The notes under the pieces were generated by a model. That model saw only the letters and a program-made list of their open reading frames with translations. It ran no database searches and was not told the DNA's origin. Below are positions 1 through 9,300 of a stretch of 64,000 nt of DNA, piece by piece (the stretch's first letter is position 1; every line of letters starts with the position of its first letter). Origin of the DNA: Gammaproteobacteria bacterium UBA5109 (GTDB lineage: Bacteria; Pseudomonadota; Gammaproteobacteria; Pseudomonadales; Pseudohongiellaceae); assembly GCA_002414385.1 (NCBI GenBank), contig DHZH01000003.1, positions 12,462 to 76,461 on the forward strand, read 5' to 3'. The translations under genes and the position numbers were made by a program.

Positions 1-564
1 GTCCCGCAGGAACTGGAGCAGGGCCTGGATCGCGGGGACTATGATTTTATCCTGACCATGTTGCCCATGCATTCCAGTGAAAACCGGGTCAGACCCCTGT
101 TCATTGAGCCGATTTCACTGGTGATGTCCAGGGATCATCCACTGGCTCAGAAAGACGAACTGGTAGGCAAGGATCTTTATAACCAGGAAGTCCTTACCAT
201 GGATGAAAGGCATCACCTGCACCGGCAGATTGCCACGCTTTGTGAGCGCTATACCGCGCATGCCCAGCGCCGTTTTGCTTCCAACAGCCTCAATACCCTG
301 AAACAGATGGTCATCATGAATATGGGCATTGCCTTTATGCCGGGCCTGTATATTCATGCACGGATCATGGAAGAGGATCAGCTGAAGGTGATGGATTTGC
401 GCGATGAAAAAATCAGGCGAACGCATGTTGCTTCCTGGCGCAAGAATGCGCCATCACGCCACCTGTTCCAAAAGATATCCTACGATATTAAAACCATCGC
501 CATGGAACTCTTTGACGATATTCTTGAAGAAGTAAATACTGAAGATAATCCGGATTTTAAATAA
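1..564 (+). CDS. LysR-family transcriptional regulator, C-terminal part (5' end outside window)
   Basis: The reading frame is open from the first base of the window, so the N-terminal helix-turn-helix lies upstream. The visible part is the effector-binding domain of a LysR-type regulator. It includes the typical stretch ending in DYDFILTMLP and the later hydrophobic segment around GIAFMPGLYI, which fits the second half of the periplasmic-binding-protein-like fold. It lies 154 bases upstream of, and on the same strand as, the sulfur-oxidation genes. LysR proteins in such positions often control the neighbouring operon, but here that is inference. The effector cannot be read from the sequence. 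The family call is fairly secure; the OxyR- or CysB-like subtype is not. Confidence 0.8.
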   Translation, partial: VPQELEQGLDRGDYDFILTMLPMHSSENRVRPLFIEPISLVMSRDHPLAQKDELVGKDLYNQEVLTMDERHHLHRQIATLCERYTAHAQRRFASNSLNTLKQMVIMNMGIAFMPGLYIHARIMEEDQLKVMDLRDEKIRRTHVASWRKNAPSRHLFQKISYDIKTIAMELFDDILEEVNTEDNPDFK

Positions 565-718
565 GGCAACTGGCCATATATTGATCTGCAGCAAAGGCCA
601 CACTGTGTTCTGGGGCTAGTATTTCCCGGCCTGTTGGATATAAAGTATTGATACGGTGTCGCCATAGCGCAGTCTACTATTGTTTACTGACTGCTTTTTT
701 AAATAGAGTAGAAGAGAC

Positions 719-1135
719 ATGTTTGAGGTAATAAGCTGGAGCCTCTTCGGGGGTATTTTAATTGGACTGGCTGCAAGCCTGTTGTTGTTATTTAACGGCA
801 GAATTGCCGGCATCAGCGGCATTTTGTCCGGGGTATTTTTCCCGGCAAGGGGAGATACATTCTGGCGCGTAGCTTTCATAGCTGGCCTGTTGGCGGGCGG
901 TGTCCTGGCACCACTGATTTTTCAGCGGGAGTTTGTATTTGAGTTGAATGCCTCGCTGCCGGTATTGCTGGCAGGCGGATTTCTGGTTGGTTTTGGCACC
1001 AAGCTGGGTAGTGGTTGCACCAGTGGTCATTCAGTGTGCGGAATTGCCCGTTTTTCCTGGCGCTCGATTGTCGCGACAATAACCTTTATGGCCACGGCAA
1101 TAATCACGGTCGCTATCATGCGACATGTCCTGTGA
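719..1135 (+). CDS. YeeE/YedE family membrane protein, first half-size subunit
   Basis: This 138-residue hydrophobic protein has about four membrane segments. It carries the family signature in its C-terminal half, GSGCTSGHSVCGIAR, whose cysteines are thought in the TsuA/YeeE family to relay thiosulfate or sulfur atoms across the inner membrane. The GAAGAG ribosome-binding site six bases before the ATG supports the start. It is the first gene of the apparent sulfide-oxidation operon and its stop is followed seven bases later by the start of a second half-size relative. Known full-length YeeE proteins are about twice this size, so the pair probably forms one transporter. The substrate (thiosulfate, sulfur or sulfide) is inferred from context. 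Confidence 0.82.
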   Translation: MFEVISWSLFGGILIGLAASLLLLFNGRIAGISGILSGVFFPARGDTFWRVAFIAGLLAGGVLAPLIFQREFVFELNASLPVLLAGGFLVGFGTKLGSGCTSGHSVCGIARFSWRSIVATITFMATAIITVAIMRHVL

Positions 1136-1142
1136 GTGGATC

Positions 1143-1583
1143 ATGAGCAACGTTAAACAGAATAAAGTTATATCCTATGGCCTGGCAGCTTTTGTTACCG
1201 GGACACTTTTTGGTGGTGGGCTGACGCTGTCGCAGATGGTCAACCCGCAAAAGGTACTGGGGTTTCTGGATATACTGGGGGACTGGGATCCGGCACTGAT
1301 TTTTGTCATGCTTGGGGCTCTGCTGGTGACAATACCCGGGTTTCACTGGGTGCAGAAGAAAGAGCAGCCATTTTTTGCCCTGAAATTTCTCACACCAAGC
1401 AGTAAGGTCATTGACAAGAAACTTCTCACAGGAGCTGCTCTTTTTGGCATTGGCTGGGGCCTGGTGGGCTTGTGTCCCGGCCCGGCACTGACAGCTTTGG
1501 TAACACTGAATACCGACCTGATGATATTTGTCGTGGCCCTTATTGCCGGCATGTATGCCCAGCGTCTTTTTATCAGGGCGTAA
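1143..1583 (+). CDS. YeeE/YedE-related DUF6691 membrane protein, second half-size subunit
   Basis: This 146-residue membrane protein has four predicted hydrophobic helices. It contains the motif GWGLVGLCPGPAL, the DUF6691/YeeE hallmark with a membrane-embedded cysteine. I use the ATG at 1143 because it gives the usual short N-terminus of the family; an in-frame ATG at 1125 would overlap the previous gene by 11 bases. The gene is tightly coupled to the preceding half-size YeeE protein and precedes the persulfide dioxygenase and sulfide:quinone oxidoreductase genes. A role in moving reduced sulfur across the inner membrane is inferred from the family and the neighbours. Confidence 0.8.
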   Translation: MSNVKQNKVISYGLAAFVTGTLFGGGLTLSQMVNPQKVLGFLDILGDWDPALIFVMLGALLVTIPGFHWVQKKEQPFFALKFLTPSSKVIDKKLLTGAALFGIGWGLVGLCPGPALTALVTLNTDLMIFVVALIAGMYAQRLFIRA

Positions 1584-1631
1584 TTCAATTCGTAAAGGAT
1601 TTATAAAATTGCAACTCAGGACAAATTAAAG

Positions 1632-2522
1632 ATGACGATACCTTTCAAGCCGGATACTTCAGTCAAACCTCAGGTCAAAGCATTTTTTGATGAGGACACC
1701 AGTACCTTTTCCTATGTGGTCAGGGATCCCGATTCCAATGTTTGCGCAGTTGTAGACTCAGTCATGAACATTGATTATCCCTCCGGCACCATCAGTTTTA
1801 CCGGAGCCGATGCAATTATTGACTATATCAGCGAGCAGAAACTACAGGTGTCCTGGTTAATTGAAACACATGTACATGCTGATCATCTTTCTGCTGCGCC
1901 GTATATTCAGGAAAAGCTCGGCGGCAAACTGGCGATCGGCAGCAGGATCAAAGTGGTACAGAAACTGTTTGGCAAAATTTTTAATGCCGGGACTGAATTT
2001 CAACGCGACGGTTCACAATTTGATCGTTTACTGGAAGATGGCGACAGTTATGAAATTGGCGGCATGACTGCCTATGCCATGCACACGCCGGGTCACACGC
2101 CGGCCTGTATGACACATGTCATTGGTGATGCCGCTTTTGTTGGAGATACGATATTTATGCCTGACGGCGGCACGGCACGGGCTGACTTTCCGGGAGGAGA
2201 TGCCGGCACTTTATACAAGTCTGTGCAGCGGCTGTTAAGTTTACCGCCGGAAACCCGCCTGTTTATGTGTCATGATTATCCGGAAGGTCGGGAAGTCGAA
2301 TATCAGACAACTGTTGCTGCTGAAAAGGCAGACAACAAGCACGTTCATGACGGTATTTCCGAAGAAGAGTTTATCACTATGCGGGAAGCCCGCGACAAGA
2401 CGCTGGGTATGCCACGACTTATCCTGCCGTCCTTACAGGTCAATATGCGCGCCGGGCATTTACCACCTGCTGAGGATAACGACATGGTTTATCTGAAAAT
2501 ACCGGTCAATGCATTCAAATAA
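1632..2522 (+). CDS. MBL-fold hydrolase, persulfide dioxygenase (ETHE1)-like
   Basis: This 296-residue metallo-beta-lactamase-fold protein has the metal motif THVHADH at residues 79-85 (His80, His82, Asp84, His85), a second His in HTPGHTPA (His155) and Asp172 in GDTIFMPDGG. The TARADFPGGD stretch and the C-terminal LPSLQVNMRAG segment are characteristic of the ETHE1/Blh persulfide dioxygenase group rather than glyoxalase II. Such enzymes use one mononuclear iron to oxidise glutathione persulfide to sulfite. It lies between the sulfur transporter pair and a sulfide:quinone oxidoreductase fusion, which fits consumption of the persulfide made by that enzyme. It lacks the N-terminal DUF442 domain found in classical Blh; that domain is instead fused to the next protein. 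Confidence 0.85.
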   Translation: MTIPFKPDTSVKPQVKAFFDEDTSTFSYVVRDPDSNVCAVVDSVMNIDYPSGTISFTGADAIIDYISEQKLQVSWLIETHVHADHLSAAPYIQEKLGGKLAIGSRIKVVQKLFGKIFNAGTEFQRDGSQFDRLLEDGDSYEIGGMTAYAMHTPGHTPACMTHVIGDAAFVGDTIFMPDGGTARADFPGGDAGTLYKSVQRLLSLPPETRLFMCHDYPEGREVEYQTTVAAEKADNKHVHDGISEEEFITMREARDKTLGMPRLILPSLQVNMRAGHLPPAEDNDMVYLKIPVNAFK

Positions 2523-2563
2523 AAAATGCAATAGCTGAAAACTGTTGCTGTCAGGGCTCAAAA

Positions 2564-4270
2564 ATGGACATTAAAAACATCAATAGCGAACTTTCCGTTT
2601 CCGGTCAGATCAGCGCAGAGGATTTGCATATTCTGCATGAGCAACAGGTGCAGACTGTGATCTGTAATCGACCGGATAATGAAGCCCCTGATCAACCGGA
2701 GCGGCAAATTCTTGAAGAGGCAGCCAAAAAACAAGGCATAAAGCTGCTTTATCTGCCTGTCGTGCATGACAAGATCAGTGCCGATGATGTAAACAGCTTT
2801 GAACAGATCTTTTCCGGGGCAGACAAACCAGTTCATGCATTCTGCCGCAGCGGATTACGTTCCATGACACTCTGGAGCCTGATGCAGATAAAACAGGGAG
2901 AATCACTGACTGCAGTAATGGATGCTGCCCAGAAGGCAGGTTTTGATTTCAAAACATTTCCGCAAAAGTTTTCCGCAATCATAGAAGATTATTCAGCGCC
3001 GGATGAGACACAACAAACGCAATCACCTGAGCGGGTAAGTGAGCAAAATTTTCAGGTGCTGATTGTTGGCGCCGGCGCTGCGGGTATTTCAGTAGCATCC
3101 AGTTTGCTGAAGAGGGATTCCTCACTGGATATTGCCATTATTGATCCGGCGGAGAGTCACTTTTATCAGCCCGGATTCACCCTGGTGGGTGGAGGTGTCT
3201 TTACCCTCGGGCAGACCCGTCGCAGCATGAGTTCGGTGATGCCGAAGCAGGTCAAATGGATCAAGTCAGCCGTAGAGTCTTTTGCGCCGGAAAGTAATTA
3301 CCTTTTGCTTGATTCCGGAAAACGTGTGGCTTATCAGCAACTGATAGTCTGTCCGGGGCTGGTTCTGAACTGGTCTGCTGTTGAGGGCCTGGAAGAAACG
3401 CTCGGTAAAAACGGGGTGACATCCAACTATTCACCGGATACGGCAACCTATACCTGGGATCTGGTGCAAAAACTTAAATCAGGAACGGCGATATTCACGC
3501 AACCGCCCATGCCGATCAAGTGCGCGGGAGCACCACAGAAAGCCCTGTATCTTTCCGCTGACTACTGGCTCAAGCAAGGCTTGCTCGGCAAGGACATCAA
3601 GCTTGAGTTCTGTAATGCCGGGGCCGTACTGTTCGGGGTCAAGGAATTTGTGCCAGCCTTGCAGGAATATATGGACAAGTATCAGGTCGCCCTGAATTAC
3701 GGCTATAACCTGGTGAAAGTGGATGGCGAAGCACACAAAGCCTGGTTCTCCGTCAGCAGGGAAAATACCGAAGCGGAACTGGTGGAAAAGACCTTTGACA
3801 TGCTGCACGTTACTCCGCCGCAGAAGGCTCCGGATTTTATTGAGAATTCTCCGCTGGCAGATGAGGCCGGCTGGGTTGAGGTGGATCAGCAGACCTTACA
3901 GCACAAGCGCTTTGCCAATGTCTGGGCACTTGGTGATGCAGCCAATACGCCGAATGCGAAGACTGCTGCCGCCGTTCGGGTCCAGGCACCCATCGTGGCT
4001 GCCAATCTCCTGCACAGTATGCAGGGAGATACGAAAATGTATGATTATAATGGCTATGGGGCCTGCCCGCTGACGGTGGAGCGCGGCAAAATCGTACTTG
4101 CTGAATTCGGCTATGGTGGCAAACTCTTGCCCACTTTTCCGCCGTTTTTACTAAAAGGTACAAAGGCGACAAGGAAGGCCTGGTTCCTGAAAGAGAAAGT
4201 GATGCCTAAAATTTACTGGGATGGCATGCTGAAAGGAAAAGAATGGATGGTGTCGCCAGGCAAGGATTAG
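2564..4270 (+). CDS. DUF442 (TIGR01244) - sulfide:quinone oxidoreductase fusion
   Basis: This 568-residue two-domain protein should oxidise sulfide and pass electrons to quinone. Residues 1-135 form a DUF442 domain with the phosphatase/rhodanese-like loop CRSGLRS (Cys94). A linker of about 25 residues leads to an FAD-binding flavoprotein starting with GAGAAG at 169-174. The flavoprotein resembles type II (mitochondrial SQOR-like) sulfide:quinone oxidoreductase. Both redox cysteines are present: Cys320 in KCAGAPQK and Cys501 in GACPLT, and the C-terminus keeps the VLAEF and IYWDGML stretches. The two domains are in one uninterrupted frame. The gene sits between the persulfide dioxygenase and SulP genes, so sulfide to persulfide to sulfite is the likely route. 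The job of the DUF442 domain (sulfur transfer?) is inferred. Confidence 0.88.
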   Translation: MDIKNINSELSVSGQISAEDLHILHEQQVQTVICNRPDNEAPDQPERQILEEAAKKQGIKLLYLPVVHDKISADDVNSFEQIFSGADKPVHAFCRSGLRSMTLWSLMQIKQGESLTAVMDAAQKAGFDFKTFPQKFSAIIEDYSAPDETQQTQSPERVSEQNFQVLIVGAGAAGISVASSLLKRDSSLDIAIIDPAESHFYQPGFTLVGGGVFTLGQTRRSMSSVMPKQVKWIKSAVESFAPESNYLLLDSGKRVAYQQLIVCPGLVLNWSAVEGLEETLGKNGVTSNYSPDTATYTWDLVQKLKSGTAIFTQPPMPIKCAGAPQKALYLSADYWLKQGLLGKDIKLEFCNAGAVLFGVKEFVPALQEYMDKYQVALNYGYNLVKVDGEAHKAWFSVSRENTEAELVEKTFDMLHVTPPQKAPDFIENSPLADEAGWVEVDQQTLQHKRFANVWALGDAANTPNAKTAAAVRVQAPIVAANLLHSMQGDTKMYDYNGYGACPLTVERGKIVLAEFGYGGKLLPTFPPFLLKGTKATRKAWFLKEKVMPKIYWDGMLKGKEWMVSPGKD

Positions 4271-4277
4271 ACGCCTG

Positions 4278-6044
4278 ATGCAAAAACAATATCTGGAAAG
4301 AATCTTTCCCTGTCTGCGCTGGCTGCAAGACTATAATCGTGGACAATTCAGCAGCGACCTGATTGCTGCAGTCATTGTTACCATGATGCTGATTCCGCAG
4401 TCACTGGCTTACGCCTTGCTGGCCGGAGTCTCGCCGCAGGTGGGGCTGTACGCCAGTATCCTGCCACTGATACTTTATGCCATTTTCGGCACCAGCCGTA
4501 CTCTCTCGGTCGGGCCGGTTGCTGTTGCATCGCTGATGACGGCTGCTGCCATTGGCAACCTGGGTGTGGAAAATGATCTGGATTATCTGAACGCAGCCAT
4601 CATGCTGGCTTTTCTGTCCGGTGTGTTTTTGATTCTCATGGGCTTGCTCAAGCTCGGCTTTCTTGCCAATTTTCTGTCCCATCCAGTGGTCTCGGGTTTT
4701 ATCACGGCCTCAGGAATTATTATTGGCTTCAGCCAGCTTAAACATATCCTCGGAATCCAGGCCAGCGGTGATAACCTGATTGATCTTGGCGAAACCTTGC
4801 TGACCAATATTGCGGACGTTAATCTGGTAACCATGGCACTGGGTTTTTCGGTGCTGGCATTTTTGTACTGGTCGCGTCGTGGCCTGAAACGTCGCCTGAC
4901 AGCCCTGGCAGGTCCGGTTCCGGCCCTGCAATTGATTCCCCGCATTGCCCCGGTGCTTGCCATTCTGCTCAGTTCGGTGGTGGCTTATGCCTTTACCCTG
5001 GGGGATTATGGTCTGGCACTGGTTGGTGAGATTCCTGCCGGATTACCTTCTCCGGTATTGCCGAATTTCAGCAATGGTACCTGGGTGGATCTGATTATGC
5101 CGGCAATTCTGATTTCCATCATTGGTTATGTGGAGTCGGTATCGGTTGGCCGTACGCTGGCGGCGAAAAGGCGCCAGAAAATCAATCCGAATCAGGAACT
5201 GATCGGTCTGGGTTCAGCCAATATCGGCTCGGCGGTTTCCGGTGGTTTCCCCGTGACCGGCGGTTTTTCGCGTTCCGTGGTGAATTTTGATGCCGGTGCC
5301 GAAACTCCCCTGGCCAGTTTCATGACTGCGATTGCTATTGCCATTGCAACCCTGACACTGACCGGGGCGCTGGCCTTTTTGCCAAATGCGACCCTGGCCG
5401 CCACTATTATTGTCGCCATTTCCGGTCTGATAGATTTTGGCGTCCTGAAAAGTACCTGGAAGTATGCAAAATCTGATTTCATGGCAGTCTTTGCCACCAT
5501 TGTTATTACCCTGCTGGCCGGGGTGGAAATGGGCGTGCTGTCCGGTGTGCTGATTTCAATCTTTCTGCACTTATATAAAACTTCCCGTCCGCATATTGCC
5601 GAGGTTGGTCAGATTCCGGGGACCGAACACTTTCGTAATGTTGACCGGCATACGGTTATTACCCACCCTGGCATTCTCACGCTGCGTCTCGACGAAAGCC
5701 TGTATTTCCCCAATGCAACTTATCTGGAAGACCAGATTTTAAAACGAATCGCCGACAGTGAAGATCTAAAACATATTATCCTGATGTGTACGGCAATCAA
5801 TGAAATAGATGTCAGTGCGCTGGAAATTCTTGAGGCTCTGAATCAATACCTGAAGGATCTGGGTATTGGCTTTCATCTGTCAGAAGTAAAGGGCCCGGTA
5901 ATGGACAGCCTGAAAAATACTTCCTTTCTGGAACATCTGAACGGACAGGTTTTCCTGTCCCAGCATCAGGCAATACAGGGTCTGCTGCAGCGGCGTTATG
6001 AGCGGGCCCGACAGGATCCGGATTATATTGATTATCAGATATAG
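4278..6044 (+). CDS. SulP family anion permease with STAS domain
   Basis: This 588-residue inner-membrane transporter of the SLC26/SulP family has an N-terminal sulfate-transporter signature region (IPQSLAYALLAGVSPQVGLY), 10-14 hydrophobic segments to about residue 425, and a C-terminal cytoplasmic STAS domain, in which the segment around INEIDVSALEILEAL is typical. It starts seven bases after the stop of the sulfide:quinone oxidoreductase fusion, so it is probably cotranscribed. In that setting it may move sulfite, sulfate or bicarbonate. The family is certain, the ion is not. The gene ends 21 bases before the convergent DUF3240 gene. Confidence 0.92.
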   Translation: MQKQYLERIFPCLRWLQDYNRGQFSSDLIAAVIVTMMLIPQSLAYALLAGVSPQVGLYASILPLILYAIFGTSRTLSVGPVAVASLMTAAAIGNLGVENDLDYLNAAIMLAFLSGVFLILMGLLKLGFLANFLSHPVVSGFITASGIIIGFSQLKHILGIQASGDNLIDLGETLLTNIADVNLVTMALGFSVLAFLYWSRRGLKRRLTALAGPVPALQLIPRIAPVLAILLSSVVAYAFTLGDYGLALVGEIPAGLPSPVLPNFSNGTWVDLIMPAILISIIGYVESVSVGRTLAAKRRQKINPNQELIGLGSANIGSAVSGGFPVTGGFSRSVVNFDAGAETPLASFMTAIAIAIATLTLTGALAFLPNATLAATIIVAISGLIDFGVLKSTWKYAKSDFMAVFATIVITLLAGVEMGVLSGVLISIFLHLYKTSRPHIAEVGQIPGTEHFRNVDRHTVITHPGILTLRLDESLYFPNATYLEDQILKRIADSEDLKHIILMCTAINEIDVSALEILEALNQYLKDLGIGFHLSEVKGPVMDSLKNTSFLEHLNGQVFLSQHQAIQGLLQRRYERARQDPDYIDYQI

Positions 6045-6065
6045 TGGATGGTTTTATATCCGTAG

Positions 6066-6359
6066 TCAGTCTATCCTGCCTGAATTGGAAATAGCCTGTT
6101 CCCAGTAAACAATATCGGTTCCAACTTTTGTTTTGAGCCCGCCAAGGGTGGTACTGACATCGACTTTATCAAGCATGACTTCCAGCTGAATCCGCTTGCG
6201 CCGACCAGTGACCTGCTCGGCAAGACTCATGTCCGGGAAAGCACCATGACCATGTACATGGTAAGACGTAAAGCCGGAAACCTTCGGCTGAGCCAGCAGG
6301 TAATCTACCAGTTCTTCTTCCAGCTCCGGATTGATATTCAACACCAGTAAAGTCTGCAT
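6066..6359 (-). CDS. DUF3240 family protein linked to heavy-metal efflux
   Basis: This 97-residue soluble protein has a PII/CutA-like size and pattern and contains the histidine-rich stretch SYHVHGHGAF. DUF3240 proteins are regularly found after CzcA/CusA-type pump genes and are suspected metal sensors or regulators of the pump; direct evidence is limited. The start codon overlaps the stop of the pump gene by one base (TGATG), so it is the last cistron of the efflux operon and is translationally coupled. The histidines are possible metal ligands, which is inference. Confidence 0.8.
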   Translation of the reverse strand: MQTLLVLNINPELEEELVDYLLAQPKVSGFTSYHVHGHGAFPDMSLAEQVTGRRKRIQLEVMLDKVDVSTTLGGLKTKVGTDIVYWEQAISNSGRID

Positions 6360-9300
6360 CAGCTTGTCCTCATGTGTGGTGTGCGATGGAAACGCCGGTA
6401 TATCACTGGCAACAGGAATAATGTCAGCAGGGTAGAGCTGATCAGTCCGCCGATTACTACGATGGCCAATGGTTTTTGAATTTCCGAACCGGGACCGGTT
6501 GCCAGCAGTAAGGGCACCAGTCCAAAGGCACAGATAGTGGCAGTCATCATGACCGGACGCAGCCTGCGCATAGCCCCTTCACGCACAACCTGGGAAATCT
6601 CCATGCCCTTGGCGAGCAGATGATTAAAATGGGACATCATTACCACTCCATTAAGTACGGCAATCCCCAACAGTGCAATAAACCCGACGGAAGCCGGCAC
6701 CGACAGGAATTCACCGGTAAGCCACAGGGCAATCACACCACCAGTCAGGGCAAATGGGATATTCGAAAGTACGATGAGAGTCTGTTTGATTGAGCGGAAA
6801 GTCAGAAACAGAATGAATGCAATCAGGGCCAGCGCAACCGGAATTACCAGACCAAGCCGGGCAGCAGCACGTTGCTGGTTTTCAAATTCACCTCCCCATT
6901 CAACGGTATAGCCTTCGGGCAGATCTACCGAGTTGTTAACAGCATTTCTGGCTTCGTCGACAAAACCAACCAGGTCACGATCTTCCACATTGGTACGAAT
7001 AACGGCAAAGCGCTGTCCGGATTCACGGTTTATACTGACCGGGCCTTCGACTCTTTCAATTTGCGCGATTTCCGAGAGGGGAATAACCGTGCCATCGGGC
7101 AGATTGATAAAATTGTTGCGCATCAATTCAAGGCCATCACCCTGTAAACGATTGTAGCGTATTACCAGCGGAACCCGGGCTCCGCCTTCAATAACATTGC
7201 CAACATTCAGACCTTCAACTTCCGAACGCAGGCGGGTCTGCAATTCCTCTGCATTGATACCCAGTTGTCCGGCACGATAGCGGTCAACATTGATCTGCAG
7301 GTACTGCGCACCTTCGTTGATGGTAGCCACGGTATCAATACTGCCGGGAATGGTTTCAATGGTCGCAGCAATTTCCTGGGCATAAGTATTAAGCTGCTCA
7401 AGATCATTGCCGAACAGCTTGATTGCCACATCGCCGCGGGAACCGGTAAGCATTTCCGAGACGCGCATATCAATTGGCTGGGTAAAACCGAAATTGATCC
7501 CGTAAAAACGGGCCAGCACATTGCGTAATTGATCTTCAAGTTCCTCTTTACTGCCAGCCAGCCACTGGTCTGTCGGTTTTAACTGCAAAAACATATCGGT
7601 TTCATTCAGGCCCATCGGGTCCATACCGATTTCATCCGAACCGCTGCGGGAGACTACCCGGGTAACATCAGGAACTTCCGCCATAATGGCACGTTCAACC
7701 TGTTGCACCATACGGGTTGTAGTTTCGAGGTTAATGGAAGGTACAGACTCAAGCTGAATAATGATGTCCCCTTCGTCCATGGTGGGCATAAAGGTCTTGC
7801 CGACGTAGGGAAACAGAGCGACTGTCAGAATCAGTAATGCGGTGGCAAAACCCAGCAGGTACTGCGGTCTCGCCAGGTTCCAGTCCAGTAACGGGCCATA
7901 AATTTTATGCAGGGTACGGCTCAGCCAGGGTTCTTTATGGGCATCCGCTTTTACTACAAAGGAAGCGATTACCGGAATCAGGGTCAGGGACAAGGCCAGT
8001 GAACCGATCAGGGCGAACACGATAGTCAAGGTCACCGGGCCGAACAGTTTGCCTTCCAGACCTTCCAGCGTCAGCAGGGGCAGGAATACAATGATGATAA
8101 TCAGAATTCCGGAAGTCACCGGGACGGCAACATCCTTGACTGCCCTGAAGACGATATGCAACAGGGGCAGGGATTTCTGTCCTTCAGTTCGTTGGGCCAG
8201 GGATGACACGATGTTTTCAACAATCACAATCGAGGCATCAACCAGCATGCCGATGGCAATGACCAGTCCTCCCAGACTCATGAGGTTGGCGGACATGCCC
8301 ATGCTGTTCATCATGATGAAAGTCACCAGTGCGGACATGGGTAATACGATTGCCACAGTGAGGGCAGCACGGATATTGCCGAGAAACAGTCCCAGCAGAA
8401 TGATGACCAGGACAACGGCTTCAATCAGCGCTTTGCCTACCGTCCCCACAGCACCCTCGATCAGCACACTGCGGTTATAAAACACCTGTGTTGTGGTCCC
8501 TTCCGGCAATGTCGCCTGTAATTCTTCCAGCTTGCTTTCAACACCGGCGACAACTTCTCTGGCATTGGCGCCGCGAAGACCAATGACCAGCCCCTGAACG
8601 GCCTCGGCGGTACCATCGGCTGTTACACTGCCATAACGCTCGAGAGAACCGGTTGATATCCTCGCGACTTCTGACAGGGGAATATGCTCACCGGCAGCAT
8701 TGATAACCTGGATATTACCAATATCACTGAAGGAACCGATGGCGCCAGCGACCCGAACCAGAATGGCTTCCTCGCCCTGGTCAATACGGCCGGCACCATC
8801 ATTCTGGTTATTCATGCTGAGTGCTTCAATAATATCCTCATTACTGATTTGCAGACTCACCATCATTTCCCGACGCGGCATGACCTCATAGGTTTTTACA
8901 AATCCACCCAGCGAATTCACATCAGCAACTCCCGGCACGGTGCGCAGGGCAGGCCGGATTGTCCAGTCCAGCAGAAAGCGTTTTTCTTCCAGGCTCAACT
9001 CCTCACTTTCGATGGTGAACATGAACATATCCCCCAGTGGCGTACTCATCGGCGCCAGTCCGCCACTGATTCCAGCAGGCAGATCTTCCCAGACATTGTT
9101 CAGCCTTTCTGCAACCTGCTGTCGCGCCCAGTAAATATCGGTACCTTCTTCAAAATCCAGGGTAATGGAGCTTAAGGCATATTTGGTGATGGAGCGCAGA
9201 ATATCCTGTTGCGGGATGCCCAGCAGTTCCACTTCCACTGGTTGGGTAATGAGAGTTTCCACTTCCTCCGGGGTCATGCCGGGTGCCTTGATAATGATTT

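Noticed and set aside
2564..4270. The DUF442-SQR join as an assembly artefact
   Set aside because: The frame is continuous with a normal linker, no internal stop, and matching operon context on both sides.
6045..6065. Terminator between the convergent SulP and DUF3240 genes
   Set aside because: Only a weak GATATA/ATATC symmetry is present, without a GC-rich stem and T tract.
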